From Ophiostoma sp. CBS 140.51 (Eukaryota > Ascomycota > Sordariomycetes > Ophiostomatales > Ophiostomataceae), in contig JANSLP010000013.1 of NCBI GenBank assembly GCA_029298735.1, forward strand, positions 213,791-277,790: a DNA stretch of 64,000 nt, read 5' to 3'. The first letter of the stretch is position 1. Every line of letters starts with the position of its first letter. This document shows, piece by piece, positions 1 to 11,285 of this stretch. Under the pieces are notes generated by a model that made no database searches, was not told the origin of the DNA, and saw nothing but the letters and a program-made list of their open reading frames with translations. Both the position numbers and the translations under genes were made by a program.

Positions 1-758
1 GGTTTGAAGTGGGAGTATTAAAACATGGGTTGAACAATGTGGCTGTTGGTTGCCGGCTATGAAAATAAAAATGAAAGCAAAAGGTCACGCAAACCCTATA
101 TCAGATTCCCGGCCTGTAGGATCGCTGCACATCAACATTCATATGTTCACCGGAAAAATCAAGGTTTTTTGTTTGCCTTTACTTCATTCTGCCCTGACAA
201 CAGTAATATTTGCCGTGAATTGGGTGATTGCCTCGAGACCCGAAGCCGGCACGCGGCAGTTAAGCCGTAAGAGGCAGGGCAGTATAGGCGAGAGGAAACG
301 AGGGCCAGACAAAATAGGATGAATGTGACTAAAGGATAAAAGAACTGAAAATTTTAACTTCGAGAAAATTTAATGAAGAAAGAAAGGACAAAGAATTATA
401 TTTCCGAGCATCGCCATGCTCACTCTTCGGGGCTCTTTCTAGAACATGGGCAGCAATCAATGCAGAGACAGTGAATTCATACAACCCATATTTCTTCCCC
501 TTTAGAAAATTTCTTCAAGCACTGTCTAAAAATTCAAATAAAATAAATCACATGTAAAGAATCGCCTTGCTGCTTGGGTGTCGTCGTGTTGTTGGTGCCC
601 CTGATGTAAACAGTCGTGATAGGTCACGTGCAAATCCACATAACCTTCCCTCACTGTAAATCTCAACAAAGCTAAGCTCTTTCTACGCAAAGCCGAACTT
701 CGGCCTTCGTCAAAAAGTTAGCAACAACAACACCGACTTCAACCTCCTCAACGAAACA
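1..758. other. Intergenic, no gene seen; promoter of the Hot13-like gene at its right end
   Basis: No reading frame here resembles a protein or shows coding codon bias, and the middle (about 330-560) is AT-rich. A CACGTG palindrome in the context GGTCACGTG lies at 625-630, about 130 bp before the start codon at 759, where a bHLH (Cbf1-type) activator site would be expected. The remaining 300 or so bases at the left edge could be the end of a gene outside the window, but nothing proves that. Confidence 0.5.
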
Positions 759-1109
759 ATGGTGAATCCAACTTCTCAACCCGCCGAAGATGTTGTGGTC
801 CACGGTGTGGACGTCCGACACAACACACAATGCGCCCACTGGCACTCGGACCGCGACATCATCGCCATCCGCCATAAATGCTGTGGCGACTACTACGCCT
901 GCATCAGCTGCCACGAAGCTCTGGCTAAACACCCGCCGACCTGCTGGCCCAAGAGTGAGAGAGATTCAGTTCCTGTCGTCTTGTGTGGTCACTGCCGCCG
1001 CCAGCTGACTATTTCCGAATACCTGTCCAGCGGCAATGCCTGCCCAGGATGCCAGTCCGCTTTCAACCCAGGCTGCGCTCTGCACTACGACCTGTACTTT
1101 GAGATGTGA
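759..1109 (+). CDS. CHY-type zinc-finger protein, Hot13-like (helper of Tim)
   Basis: This is a 116-residue single-exon protein made almost entirely of a CHY zinc finger. Paired ligands run through it: CAHWH near residues 26-30, HKCC near 39-42, CISC near 48-51, a later H..C pair, CGHC near 75-78, CPGC near 94-97 and a final C..H. That order and the small size fit yeast Hot13. In that family the protein sits in the mitochondrial intermembrane space and keeps Mia40 and small Tim proteins zinc-free so that disulfide relay import works. There is no targeting presequence, which also fits the family. The start ATG sits in a good context (caATGg), and translation ends at TGA. Pirh2-type CHY proteins are excluded by the absence of a RING domain. 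The orthology is inferred from motif order and size. Confidence 0.85.
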   Translation: MVNPTSQPAEDVVVHGVDVRHNTQCAHWHSDRDIIAIRHKCCGDYYACISCHEALAKHPPTCWPKSERDSVPVVLCGHCRRQLTISEYLSSGNACPGCQSAFNPGCALHYDLYFEM

Positions 1110-1112
1110 TGC

Positions 1113-1749
1113 ACACGGGCTTCAACATATATAATGGAATAGCAGAATGCGATACCGAGCGTAGGCTAAGCCACAAGAGAAGCATACAGATCGTCATAAC
1201 GAGGTCTCGTTTGAATTCCGCCAAATTAGCTCCGCATCTCTACCGACAACAAACAGCGTCTTTGTGCCGCTACCTACCGTTTCCAGTCAGCTCAACAAGT
1301 GGCGCATTAATGGCCTTTCTGTCGGTGGTACATTACAAGATTATGGACCTACATACAAAATTATGGGCCTACATACGTAGTACTGCCGGCATACAGTGAC
1401 ACGCGTCTCGTAGTGCCAATGTTAGCAACCGGTCCGGCTTTTGTTATCTGCTCGCCCGTGCTCGAAAGATGGCAAAGATAAGGCCCCTTCGATAGCTAGT
1501 ACTACACCAGGACAGCACATTTCATGCTTTGCTCTGTCTACCGAGGGCAATCGTGGCCGTCATGCGCCAACCTTTGCAATCTCCCTGCGGTGCAGAGAAT
1601 GGCCATATTGAAACTATGGGTGGCAATGTTAACAACAACAACAACAAAGCAGAAGCAGCAACAAAAGTGCAGCAAGCTCACAACAAAAACCAATAAATCT
1701 TTGCATGAGATGGGGATAGGCCGCGCCAGTCTCTCCAACACCTCCGCCC
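1113..1749. other. Intergenic, no gene seen; contains a short near-perfect duplication
   Basis: No convincing coding sequence. A stretch near 1340-1378 carries two near-identical 17-18 bp units (attatgg-cctacatac) separated by a few bases, which looks like slippage. An (AAC)n-type run lies near 1629-1647, just upstream of the F-box-like pseudogene. Confidence 0.45.
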
Positions 1750-3777
1750 ATGGCATCAACGGCACCCAGCGCTTACTTTCCGGTTGACAAGGTGCCCTAC
1801 CTCGTCCTCGACCGCATCTGCCACTTCCTGGACGATGAATCAGACGATCGACGGGACCTCTGGTCATTCTCATTGACTTGCCGTCGCTACCGCGATGCTT
1901 CCGACAAACGACGGTTTCGTCAAGTCGTACTATGTGTGCCTTCGGTCTATGCACTCGACGGCGTCGTTTCTCAGCTACGTGAGTTGCTCAGCCATGGCCA
2001 ACGTTACGGCTATGTGCGCCGCATTTGAATGCAGGGCGTGGCTACAAAGGAGAAACAACGGGGAAACGAGCGATCAACTCGGAGCTTGGTTATAGATGAC
2101 CAAGGGCCATACAAAGCATTCAACACCAGAGCATTCGATGCAATGCACCCGTTCTGCCGCCTACGTGGCACCACGCTGCGGTACTATGATGACCGCATTC
2201 GTCCAGAAACGTGGAGCAATTCGCAAAACTGCTCCATGACCTACCTGTCCTGACCGACCTTTTCTGGACTGGCAGCCACATACCTCGACCTGTGCTCGAT
2301 GTCCTTGCCCTGCATGAGCCACGCGCAAAGCCATGCCGTCTGCATATGTCTGGGTGCAATTTCAAGCTCCACAGCCTGGTCTACAAACGCGACAGCCCAC
2401 GGTCTATCAGCAAGGACGACCACACCTGAATCACACCTCCGTTATTGTACAGCATCAACGCCCAGTTGGACTTGTGTGATGACAATGGCTTGATGGACTA
2501 CACCGACCAAGCACTGAAAAAGATGTTGGCTGGCTTGACGCCGAACTTGACCAATGTCTGGCTCAAACATTTTCGATTGGACAACATGTTTGAACGTAGC
2601 AATGCTATTCTCCAAGGCCGACCGAGGTGGCCCGGATTATTTATTGGAGGACGGCGACGAAGACAATACCGACGCTTCCGAGAACGCTTCCTACAACGCC
2701 ACCAAAACTACGAAAGCGTCACTTCAGAATCTCAGGACCGACAGAGACGTGCCCGCAGGCATTTTCCGTTCCTCGAAACTGAAGAGTTTGCGCTGTCTGC
2801 ACCTCAAGTGGGATCACGATATTGGCCTCGCTTTGGCTGAGATTGCTACGCGCGGCGAGCTTACATCCCTCGAGACTCTAAGCCTCATCACTGTATACTA
2901 TTTAGACTCACCAGCTGTGACACAATTGGCGATGCGCGAGGTATTTTGCAATATGGGGCCCTTGCGGCATCTTCGGCTGGTGGGCTGCTTTACAGACATT
3001 ATTTTCGATGCCATCGTTCGTCATCACGGAGCGTCACTGCGCAGCCTTTATGCCTATGCAAGGGGGGACTATGAATGGGTCCCAGAAGCTGGCAAGGATG
3101 TTCCCAGTGAGATTTTTACTTGGTCTGAACTTGCTTTTGAGAAGCTAATTGAGAACTTCCCAGTCCTGGAAGCCGTCAATGTGGCCATGGACCGCACTTG
3201 TGGTAACCGTGATGAAGTCTCCATATACCGCATGCTGAGCAAGATTCCCCGCCTCCGATTTCTGTATATTAGTCTTGAGTGCAAAATCGATTTAGGCCGC
3301 CATACTGCACCACGGGACAAGATATTGTCGGGACATGACAATTGGTTGTTGGCAAACTCGAACAAGGCAACCTTTACCAACGCCGCCGTAGACAGCACTC
3401 TTGCGCGTGCCATCTTTGACGTCGTTTCTTGCAAGGGCTATGGATCTATACAGAAACCGCACATTCGGCCAAACATGTTCGATATACCAAACGATCGGTC
3501 TTTCAACTCTGTCATCCGACTCTTGAATACGGCGTTTGCGGTGCACCGCCAAGCGGATGGGACAGTCACTGCCCATCCCACCGATAAGCATGAAATGCAA
3601 CTTGCAATGAAAACATGCTTTCAAATGCTCGAAAACAACCAGAATTGCAAAACGGAAGAGGTGGAATTCTATCCATACATCTTCATGGAGTTATGGCCTG
3701 GAAAGGAGCCATGGTGGGAGGGCTGGAGCAGTCTGCCTCCTGATCTGTCCCAGGAAACAAAAGGGTTTGATTTTTGA
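1750..3777 (+). pseudogene. Broken F-box-like gene, tandem paralogue of the gene at 4045
   Basis: The translation follows the intact neighbour over its whole length, but four lesions break it. They are an in-frame TGA at 2026-2028, loss of one G near 2210 (where the intact copy reads TGG GAG), a second TGA at 2427-2429 in the shifted frame, and a compensating one-base gain near 2646-2652 that returns to the first frame. The N-terminal part keeps the F-box-like segment (PYLVLDR then LWSFSLTCRRY) and the C-terminal part keeps the family ending MELWPG-EPWWEGW. The paralogue has no intron at these places, so splicing is a poor explanation. The longest surviving piece is the frame from about 2650 to 3777, roughly 375 codons. 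Sequence divergence between the copies is considerable, so the duplication is not recent. A truncated transcript could still be made from the 3' part. Confidence 0.8.
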
Positions 3778-4044
3778 CATGGATAGTATCTTCCTGGCAG
3801 TTGTGCTGCAATACCGTTACACCCAAGTTCGGAAGGCACATGAGATTACCGCCCCCATTGGTTCCTTCCGACCCCGCGCTTAAACCACAAGTGGGCTGAG
3901 CGAGGCTGGCTGGTAGGCAAGAACAGCCCGAACAACCACAACAACTACAAGAAGAGGAACGGCAAAAACAATAAACCCTGCGAACAACCTCTGGGCAAAG
4001 GCTACAAGAAATAAAAGGAACTGACGGCGTTCCTTGAGAACGAA

Positions 4045-6063
4045 ATGGAAGGGCAGGCCACCCCAAACGGTTTAGGTCCGCCTGCCGCATCAGCAGCATC
4101 AGCAGCATCACCAAAGGAACCAACGACACCACGCGCCTCCTTTCATGGGAGCATCCTTCCATACCTTGTCCTCGACCGCGTCTTAGACTACCTAGACGAT
4201 GAGTCGGACGACCGACATGATCTCTGGTCGTTTTCATTGACCTGCCGCCGATATTGCGAGGTCGCCGACCGACGCCGATTTCGCCAAATTGTGGTCGCCG
4301 TGCCCTCTTCTGACGAGCTTGATGAGGCCGTTGCTCAGCTGCGGAAGGTTCTTTCATATGGCCGACGCTATGCCTTTGTGCACCGCTTGAGGTTTCAGGG
4401 CTTAAAGTCCACGCCCAGGCATTACCAAGGTCGTCCCCGGAGAGTGGGTGAACCACTCAGTGTGCTGGACAGTGAGAAAGATCCCGTCTTTGATGCGGTG
4501 CATCCTTTTTGCCGTCTGAAAGATGAAGCGCCGTGGTTTGCTGGTAGTAGCAGTTCCCGTTTACATGAGTGGGAGCAGTTTGCAAGCCTGCTCCGCGATC
4601 TGCCCGCACTGCGCGACCTAATCTGGACCGAAGACGACATGCCCCGCGTCGTTCTCGATGCCGTACATTTCCAGCGTGCCCGGCGGTGCCGCCTGCATAT
4701 GTCCGCCTTCCGCTTCAAGCTTCACAGTCTAATCTACGACCGTGCCCGCCCACAGTCGGTCAGTGCGGATGATTACGCATTGATGACCTCACCGTCCCTC
4801 TGCAGTGTAAGCGCGCGAATGGACTCATTTGCAAGCGATGGCTCGCTAGACTACAACGACTACGCCCTGCAGTTGATGATGGCTGGGCTGGCGCCCAATC
4901 TCGCCAATGTCTGGCTCTCGTATTCTAATATGGACCTCACACTGGAATTGCACTCCGCTTACCAAATGGGCCGACCGGAATTTCCGGGCCTTTTTATCGG
5001 GGACGACAAAAATGACGATGCCAAGAGAAAAGACAGCAACAAGGGCGCACCGCTCGAACATGTCCAAATTGATATCGGTATGTGGTCGTTTCTCTACCAG
5101 TCATGGAACACAACCAACCTGCGCCGCTTGCACATCCAGTGGACCAGCGGTGCCGGCCATGCTTTAGCCGCCCTCGCTTTTCGCGGTGAACTTGCGTCTG
5201 TCGAGACGCTGTGGCTGGCCGGTATACACAAGTCGTCGGACGGTACATGCTCGGATATACACGACATTATTGGCCATATACCCGCCCTGCATGACCTACG
5301 CCTCACAGGTAATGTTACCAATGCCATTTTCGACACGATCCTGCACCATCACAACGCAACGATACGCAGTCTCTATCTTCAGCCGTATGAAGAGGACGAA
5401 TTTGAAGAGGGGCATGTCGACGACGATTCGGGCCAGTTGTTTGCCTGGTCTCCAACAATGATACAGCAGCTGGCCGAGAATTGTCTGCTACTGGAAGCCG
5501 TTTTCGTGGAAGTGGCTCGCACCCGTGGTGACCGCAATGAAGTGGCCCTGTACCGTGCCCTCGGCACGATGCAGCATCTCAAGCACCTGCTACTCCATTT
5601 GATATGCCCACTTGACATGGGTCCAGGTAGTGAAGAGCTGGATGGAAACCCCACGAAGATTACGGCCGATGCCCACAAGACGACATTTACAAACGCCGCT
5701 GTTGATAAAACACTCGCCCGTTCCATCTTCAATGTTATCTCACGGGAGGGGCAGGGGTGCCTGCAGACACTGCACCTCATACCAGAGTTCCACGCCCGGT
5801 ACCACACGGGTTATACCGCCGCTGTCCGTGCCTTAACTCTGCCTTGGGCATGCACTCGTCAGGCGAATGGGGAAGTTGTTGTCGAAGCCATCCACAAAAG
5901 AGAGACGAAAGACACAATTGAGGAATGTGCCGGAATGATTGAGGGAAACAAACATTGCCTCAAGGGTCAAGAGGAGATTTATCCCTATGTGTTCATGGAG
6001 CTGTGGCCTGGAAACGAACCATGGTGGGAAGGATGGACCAGCCTTCCTCTAGATCTGTCGTAG
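4045..6063 (+). CDS. F-box-like protein (intact tandem copy)
   Basis: This 672-residue single-exon protein has a short low-complexity head (Ala/Ser/Pro-rich, residues 10-30). An F-box-like segment at about 38-87 follows, with a P-Y-L-V-L-D-R start, an acidic DDESDD turn, then LWSFSLTCRRY and an RRRFRQ ending. Such segments normally bind Skp1 and bring substrates to SCF ubiquitin ligases. The rest is a long alpha/leucine-rich region with recurrent L..L.L segments (for example LRDLPAL, LRRLHI, LHDLRL, LKHLLL), which suggests irregular leucine-rich repeats for substrate recognition. No named family can be given. It ends in ELWPGNEPWWEGW, which the broken copy next door also keeps, so this tail is under constraint. 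The gene starts 267 bp after the pseudogene's stop, in the same orientation, as expected for a tandem duplicate. Confidence 0.75.
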   Translation: MEGQATPNGLGPPAASAASAASPKEPTTPRASFHGSILPYLVLDRVLDYLDDESDDRHDLWSFSLTCRRYCEVADRRRFRQIVVAVPSSDELDEAVAQLRKVLSYGRRYAFVHRLRFQGLKSTPRHYQGRPRRVGEPLSVLDSEKDPVFDAVHPFCRLKDEAPWFAGSSSSRLHEWEQFASLLRDLPALRDLIWTEDDMPRVVLDAVHFQRARRCRLHMSAFRFKLHSLIYDRARPQSVSADDYALMTSPSLCSVSARMDSFASDGSLDYNDYALQLMMAGLAPNLANVWLSYSNMDLTLELHSAYQMGRPEFPGLFIGDDKNDDAKRKDSNKGAPLEHVQIDIGMWSFLYQSWNTTNLRRLHIQWTSGAGHALAALAFRGELASVETLWLAGIHKSSDGTCSDIHDIIGHIPALHDLRLTGNVTNAIFDTILHHHNATIRSLYLQPYEEDEFEEGHVDDDSGQLFAWSPTMIQQLAENCLLLEAVFVEVARTRGDRNEVALYRALGTMQHLKHLLLHLICPLDMGPGSEELDGNPTKITADAHKTTFTNAAVDKTLARSIFNVISREGQGCLQTLHLIPEFHARYHTGYTAAVRALTLPWACTRQANGEVVVEAIHKRETKDTIEECAGMIEGNKHCLKGQEEIYPYVFMELWPGNEPWWEGWTSLPLDLS

Positions 6064-6550
6064 AGATTATGAAAGTTCAGGGGATATTAGAGACAAAATA
6101 TTATTCTTCTTCAAGTTTGAAGATGTTTATATCCGAAATTATTCAAATCAAGATCTCGAAGTGACAAACATAACTTGATTTATTTGATGTAACCCGATGG
6201 TCCTAGAAAAGCCAACGCCAAAAGATTTCCCCAAAGAATAACGAAATACAACAAGGGCCAACATGTGTTGACCCGAGCCCGAAACCGCTTCCCCATGAGC
6301 AAAAAACAAAAGCGAGTGCCAAAAAACCGGTGGGCTCTCCTGATATCAGGTAGAGCCAAGAATGAAGAAACCAGGGATAAGAATATATACAAGCGTCCGT
6401 CCCATATGTAAGAATATTAGGAGATATGAGGTCTACCAGCTCCAGTAAATGATATAGACAAAAGAGGAACGGCCAAAAGAGGTAAGAAAAGGTCGTTGGT
6501 ATAGTTGGTAACAAGCGTGGAAAGGTTGTAGTCGCCAGGGCTAATGTCTC
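6064..6550. other. Convergent intergenic spacer, no gene seen
   Basis: This spacer lies between the 3' ends of the F-box-like gene (plus strand) and the sirtuin gene (minus strand). It is AT-rich and holds no coding signal, so it presumably contains both 3' untranslated regions and polyadenylation sites. Confidence 0.5.
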
Positions 6551-8887
6551 TTAGTTAATGAGCGTGGCCATTCCACGGGGAACCGACTGTGGTGAGATCG
6601 TCTCGGCATCGGATCCGCGCCGGCTGTTAGATGACGGCGGAGTGTTAGGAGCCGGGTGTTCGCGCGACAGCGACGATGGCTGCCGGGTCATCTTTTCGTT
6701 GAGTGCGCGCTGGATGGCGTCTTCGGAGAAGCGGTTCTCCTTGCCAACCCCAAACCGGTCGCGCCCAAGCGGACTGCTGCCAGCACTGTCGCGCAAGCTG
6801 GGTAGCATGGAAAAGTCGGAAGAAAGCTGGCGCTTTATGCTATCCGGAGGCGAAGAGAGATCGGACATGTCGGAAATTCCAGAAATGTCTGCGGCAAGAA
6901 CCGAGCTCCGGCGCTTGTCGCTGCTGGCGGCGTCCTTGGGCGATCTTCCAGTGGGCAATGGCTTGCGCTTCTTGCCGTCGGGTGTCGAGGCGGGGATGTG
7001 CTTCGTAGCGCGGAATGTGAGCGCAATGCTCTTCGTCGGAACCTTGTCCTCCTTCTTGGACTTGGTGACCTTGCCCTGCACAACCTTGCGTGCCTGGGGC
7101 TTGGTGGTGGGGAGAGCATGCCGTTCCTTCTTGGCGGCCGTGGCGAGCTTCGTAGGGGCGTTTTCTTTCTTGACTGCAACTGGTGGATTTGCGCTGCTGT
7201 CCTTGGCCTTGGGCTTTGCGTCCTTTTCCTTCTCCGTCTTCGTGGTCGTCTTATCGCCCTTCTTGACCTGCTGGAACGGAAGCTTGCTCTGCCGGGCTTC
7301 GGGAAGGCGCTTTCTGTCGGGTTTCGGGCTCGAAATCGGTGTCGGGATCGCCGCTGTGGGTGGCTTTGTTGTCTTGGTCGGGATCTTGGACTTGCCAGAC
7401 TTGGGAAGAGCTTTCCGAGTGGTGCTGGCGGGCTCCTTCTTGACTGTTGTCTTCTCGTCGTCGGTCTTGCTGGGACGTGCCTTGGTTGGTGAACGGTCCT
7501 CCAGAACCACCTCGAGCTTCGCCAATCCAAGATCCTCGTCGCCCGTAACGCCCCAGCTGCTCGGGCTGCCCACCTCTGGTGCATCCCAGTGCGGGAGGCC
7601 AGTCAACCGTGCGACATCGTCACTGCTTCCGCGCACGACCAGGTCCCAGCAGTCCTTGAACTCGGCAGTCTGTGGCTCAGGGTCGACGTTGATCCAGGCT
7701 GTGAAACCATCGCGGCGGCTGCGCGTCGTATGGCACAGCTCCTTGACGAGACGGCGCACACCAGGGATCTTGAGGCTCGTACCGACAACAATCACAGCAT
7801 CAGCGCCGCGGCGCAAATCTGCCTTGGACACCATGCCAATCGCTTCTTCGTCTGGGTTGTATTCGTTGTAGAGAACAATGCGCGGCCGGAGGCGGCCAAT
7901 ACCGTGGCTGCGCTTGCCGGCAACTGCTGTGCGCACCTCGTCCATAGCGGTGCACTGTGAGCAAGCCGGTGCCTCGGGGCCTTCGAAGAGAGAGCCGTCA
8001 AAGTTTTCTAGTTGGCCGCACTTGGAGCAGACCATCTTGGCGAGGCCACCATGCAGCTGGACCGTCGTCGGCCAGGGTCCCTTGGCGTTGAGCGGTACGT
8101 TGGTGGCGAGTGGTGGCATCTTCGTATCGATGCAGTCGACATTTTGTGAGTAAAGGCGCATGAGACGGCCCTCGTGCGCAATGGAGGCGAGCATGTGGTG
8201 GAAGGGGGTCGGTTCGGCGGTCTCGGTCATGTGGGCGAGTTCGCGGACCATCGAGTGGAAGGAGGAAGTGGACGAGTCGTGCTTGTAGACGGAAGCGTCG
8301 AAGAGATGTTTGCCAGATCCCTTGAGGCCATGCTGGCCGCGGAGGGTAGTGAAGAGGCCTGTGGATGACCGGAAGTCAGGGACTACAAGGTCGAAATGTT
8401 AGTATGCGCAACAGAGGGGCAATAGGGGTGGAGAACAAAGATAGTGAGGCCACATACTTCCCGCAGAAACCGAAATGCCAGCACCGGCAATGACGACAAT
8501 CTTCTTCTTCTTGCGAAGTGCCCGAATAAGGTAGCCCAGCTCTTCTTCGCACGCCTCGGAACCGGCCATATCGTTAAGGTCGAGGTGGCGTGTCATTCGT
8601 GGGCGCTTTGGGGGCGGCTGCACTCGCCGCCTCTTAGCTGGCGGTGGGCCATCGGCATCGGCATCGCGCTCCATCTTACGAGGCGAGGCACCGCCGGATT
8701 GTGATGTTGCGCTGGGCGAGGGATAGCGTTTAGAGGGGTCTATGGCCGGTAATGAGGGAGAAGAGGGCGGCGATGGGGTCTTTTCGAACTCGGAGAGCGG
8801 CGAAGAGGGCGGTGATGATGTGTCACGAGACGGCCGCAGAGTTGGTGGTAATGCCGGCGATGACGCCGGAGAAGCTGGGTTGTCCAT
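6551..8887 (-). CDS. Sirtuin NAD-dependent histone deacetylase, Hst3/Hst4 type
   Basis: Two exons: 8887-8458 and 8382-6551, with an intron at 8457-8383 (GTATGT donor, TACTAAC branch point, TAG acceptor). Splicing joins GAGISVSAG to SIPDFRS and gives 753 residues. Sir2 motifs in order are GAGIS at about 135-139, QNVD at 223-226, the catalytic His at 254 (QLHGG), zinc cysteines 262, 265, 284 and 287, then NPDEE and VVGTSL. Segments such as GLFTTLRGQHGLKGSGKHLFD after the first motif are typical of the Hst3/Hst4 group, which removes acetyl from histone H3 lysine 56 after replication and protects genome stability. The N-terminus (1-100) is Ser/Pro-rich with a basic KRRR patch. The last 350 residues are a basic Lys/Thr/Pro-rich tail with no recognisable domain. 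The start was placed at the first Met (MDNPAS) after an upstream stretch rich in Phe/Ser/Pro that looks untranslated. Confidence 0.9.
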
Positions 8888-11285
8888 AATGGATGGGGAT
8901 GTGTGGAAAACATGCGAAGTAGGCGAAAAGGGGTCGTTGCGAGACGTTGTGTGGGAAAAGACTCGAAATGGAGGAAGGAAAGAGCGAGAAAATGTGTCGA
9001 AACGGGGAGGAGTTACCGCCCTCAAAAAGTCGGGAGACGGAAAGGGCGAGAGACAAGGGAAATGAGCCTGTCTGCTAGGGAGGGAGAGAGGAGGGATGGA
9101 GCGAGGACGAGCGATATGGGTAAAAGGGGAGGAAGACGTGGAAATGGAAGCGGCAAGGAGCGAATAGGTCCAAAAAGGCCAAAATAAAGAAAAATAGAAC
9201 CTAAAAACACAGAAGACCGGGCGAATTCTGGGTTTATGTCATGATTCAATGTTTCCTATTTTGCTGGCGTGTGTTGGGTTTCTGCGGTTTTTTAGCCTGG
9301 TTCCTTCTTTCCTCGATCGTCGTGGATTGGTTGGTCGTGGTTTCCCGTTGTGTCGTCGTTTGGGAGGAAATGGGAGAAAGTGGAAGGAAAGGAGGAGAAA
9401 TTGAGGAAGGAACGGGGGAAAGTGCGAAGGAAGAGCGGGCGATGTGAGATATTTGACGGAACGAGCGATGGGCGATGGGCGAGAAACTGCAACGTGCGAG
9501 AAAATGCGAGAGAACAAGGGATCGGAGAACGGGCCTGACCAAGAGCCAAAATGCGGCCTACGTGGATTGGGAACTTCGAAACCCAAGAGAAAGCGAAGAG
9601 CGAAGAGAAAGGGCGAAAAAAGCTAAGTTCGAAAGTACGGCATGCGGCAGAGTGCCATAGTGGCAGGAGCGGACGGCGGGGACTTGGGAAAGAAGGAAAG
9701 AGCGCCCCAGCACAGCACAAACAATAACAATGGGGTAAGAGCAAAACAAACGAGAAAAGTAACGACGAAACTCATGGCAGGAACGAGCGAGCGACGGGGT
9801 CGAAAGGCGGAGATTGTACGCGGCACGCCGTCCCAACGATGGCGCTAGAGTGGCATTTGGGAGTTCCTGGGTCCGGGTCCAGTTGCGCCTGCCATGGTTG
9901 AAGTTTGTTTATGCTTATTCTTTCCTTCTGGAGTCATTCTACGAGAAACATGACATCGCACCTGCCTGCGATGAGCATCGTTCTTTCCTCTCTTTACTAC
10001 TGCGTTGTAAATTGTGTTGCTCGGTCTTCCGGGCTGCGCCTGTGTTTTGCTGGCAGACTGAGTTTTGCGGATTCGCCTCCTTTCTTTCACAGTTCGTTAG
10101 TGCGGCGGTGTTATGGTTCCATCTTTCCTTCCTCTTTTCTCAGAAGTAGCGTTGTCGTGCGACATGCGAGCACTCTCAGCACTTTCCGTATCTTTAGATC
10201 GGCTAAGTGAATAATCCACCACAAGGAACAGACGGTAACAAATAACAGCCAGCGCACACGCATACCAATGAGTGCACCACGTCAAGACAGCCGCCCGGTT
10301 TCTCACTGTTCTTGCATGTTACAGCATTCTGGTCTCACTTCGGCCGCATTGCATCCTCACACATTTCTAAAATGAGGTCTCATGGGCATTCAGGAACATG
10401 TAATACCATCACCGTGACACAAATCGCATCGATCGAAAGCCATTTTTACTAGTTAGTACTTTCAAATCTAAAGACGAAAACATCCATAAAAATGACGTTC
10501 AAATGCGTGAACTGTTTGATCTGTTTTTACGCATTGTGTCGTCTTATTGTTTCTGTCAGTTTTGGGTGTGCTTCTTTGGTGGCCGTACCATAATGCGCTG
10601 TGATTGGTCCAACTTTAAAGGCCCACTGGCCCGCAGTTGCGTTGCTTCGGAGACAAAGGTGAGAGTGGAGATCTACACCAAATAGAAGGACGAGCGAGGA
10701 GTGAGGGTGTTGAGGGTGGGCAGCCGAACGGGATCCACTTTTGGGATGCTTTCGTCAGCCGTGCGTGCAGGGCTGAGGGTGAGACACAGGAGCCGGCGCT
10801 GGCCAATGAAATGTGCGGGGCTCGAGTCGCAAAGAGAAACCTGTGGCGCATGGCAGTTGAGCCACAGCGCACCTCTGGCCGCCAAAAGGGCAGGCACAGG
10901 CGCCCTGGAATTCTGGACGCAGCTTCCCCTATGCTAGTTTGAGCTTAAGCTTCCCTTGGCGACAACGTCCACGACTGATTGCCCGCGAATACCACAAAAT
11001 AGAGGTGCTCATCACCAGCACACAACGCGGCGCATCACCACTACGGCTCAACAGGAATTTCTGAGGAGGCTCACGAGTGCAATACCTCGGTATCGAAACG
11101 TTCAAAGGACCAATTCTCTGCCGCAGACGTCCCTCCGACTACTACTGCCAGTTTTAACTATCACGGTCGCCTCGGCTTGCCAGCCTTGCGCCGTACGGAT
11201 CCAAAGGCTTCCCAGGCCTCTCATTCATTTCCTTCTCATCTTTTCTGCTTTTTGATACCCACCTACGCGCATCACAGGCCTTACA
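8888..11285. other. 2.4 kb divergent intergenic region between the sirtuin and Med16 genes
   Basis: No gene recognised. From about 8900 to 9650 the plus strand is strongly purine-rich, so the sirtuin transcript would begin with a long CT-rich leader. Similar CT-rich leaders precede other genes in this window. The right half (10200-11285) is of mixed composition and must carry the Med16 promoter. Reading frames up to about 150 codons exist on the minus strand near 9290-9745, but they are Ser/Phe/Pro runs created by the CT-rich composition. Confidence 0.5.

Noticed and set aside
3683..4456. 257-codon minus-strand frame across the F-box pair
   Set aside because: It lies antisense to both F-box-like copies and the spacer between them, with no motif.
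6558..7871. 437-codon plus-strand frame
   Set aside because: It is antisense to the sirtuin exon 2, which has Sir2 motifs and coding bias; the plus-strand product is hydrophobic low-complexity sequence without family resemblance.
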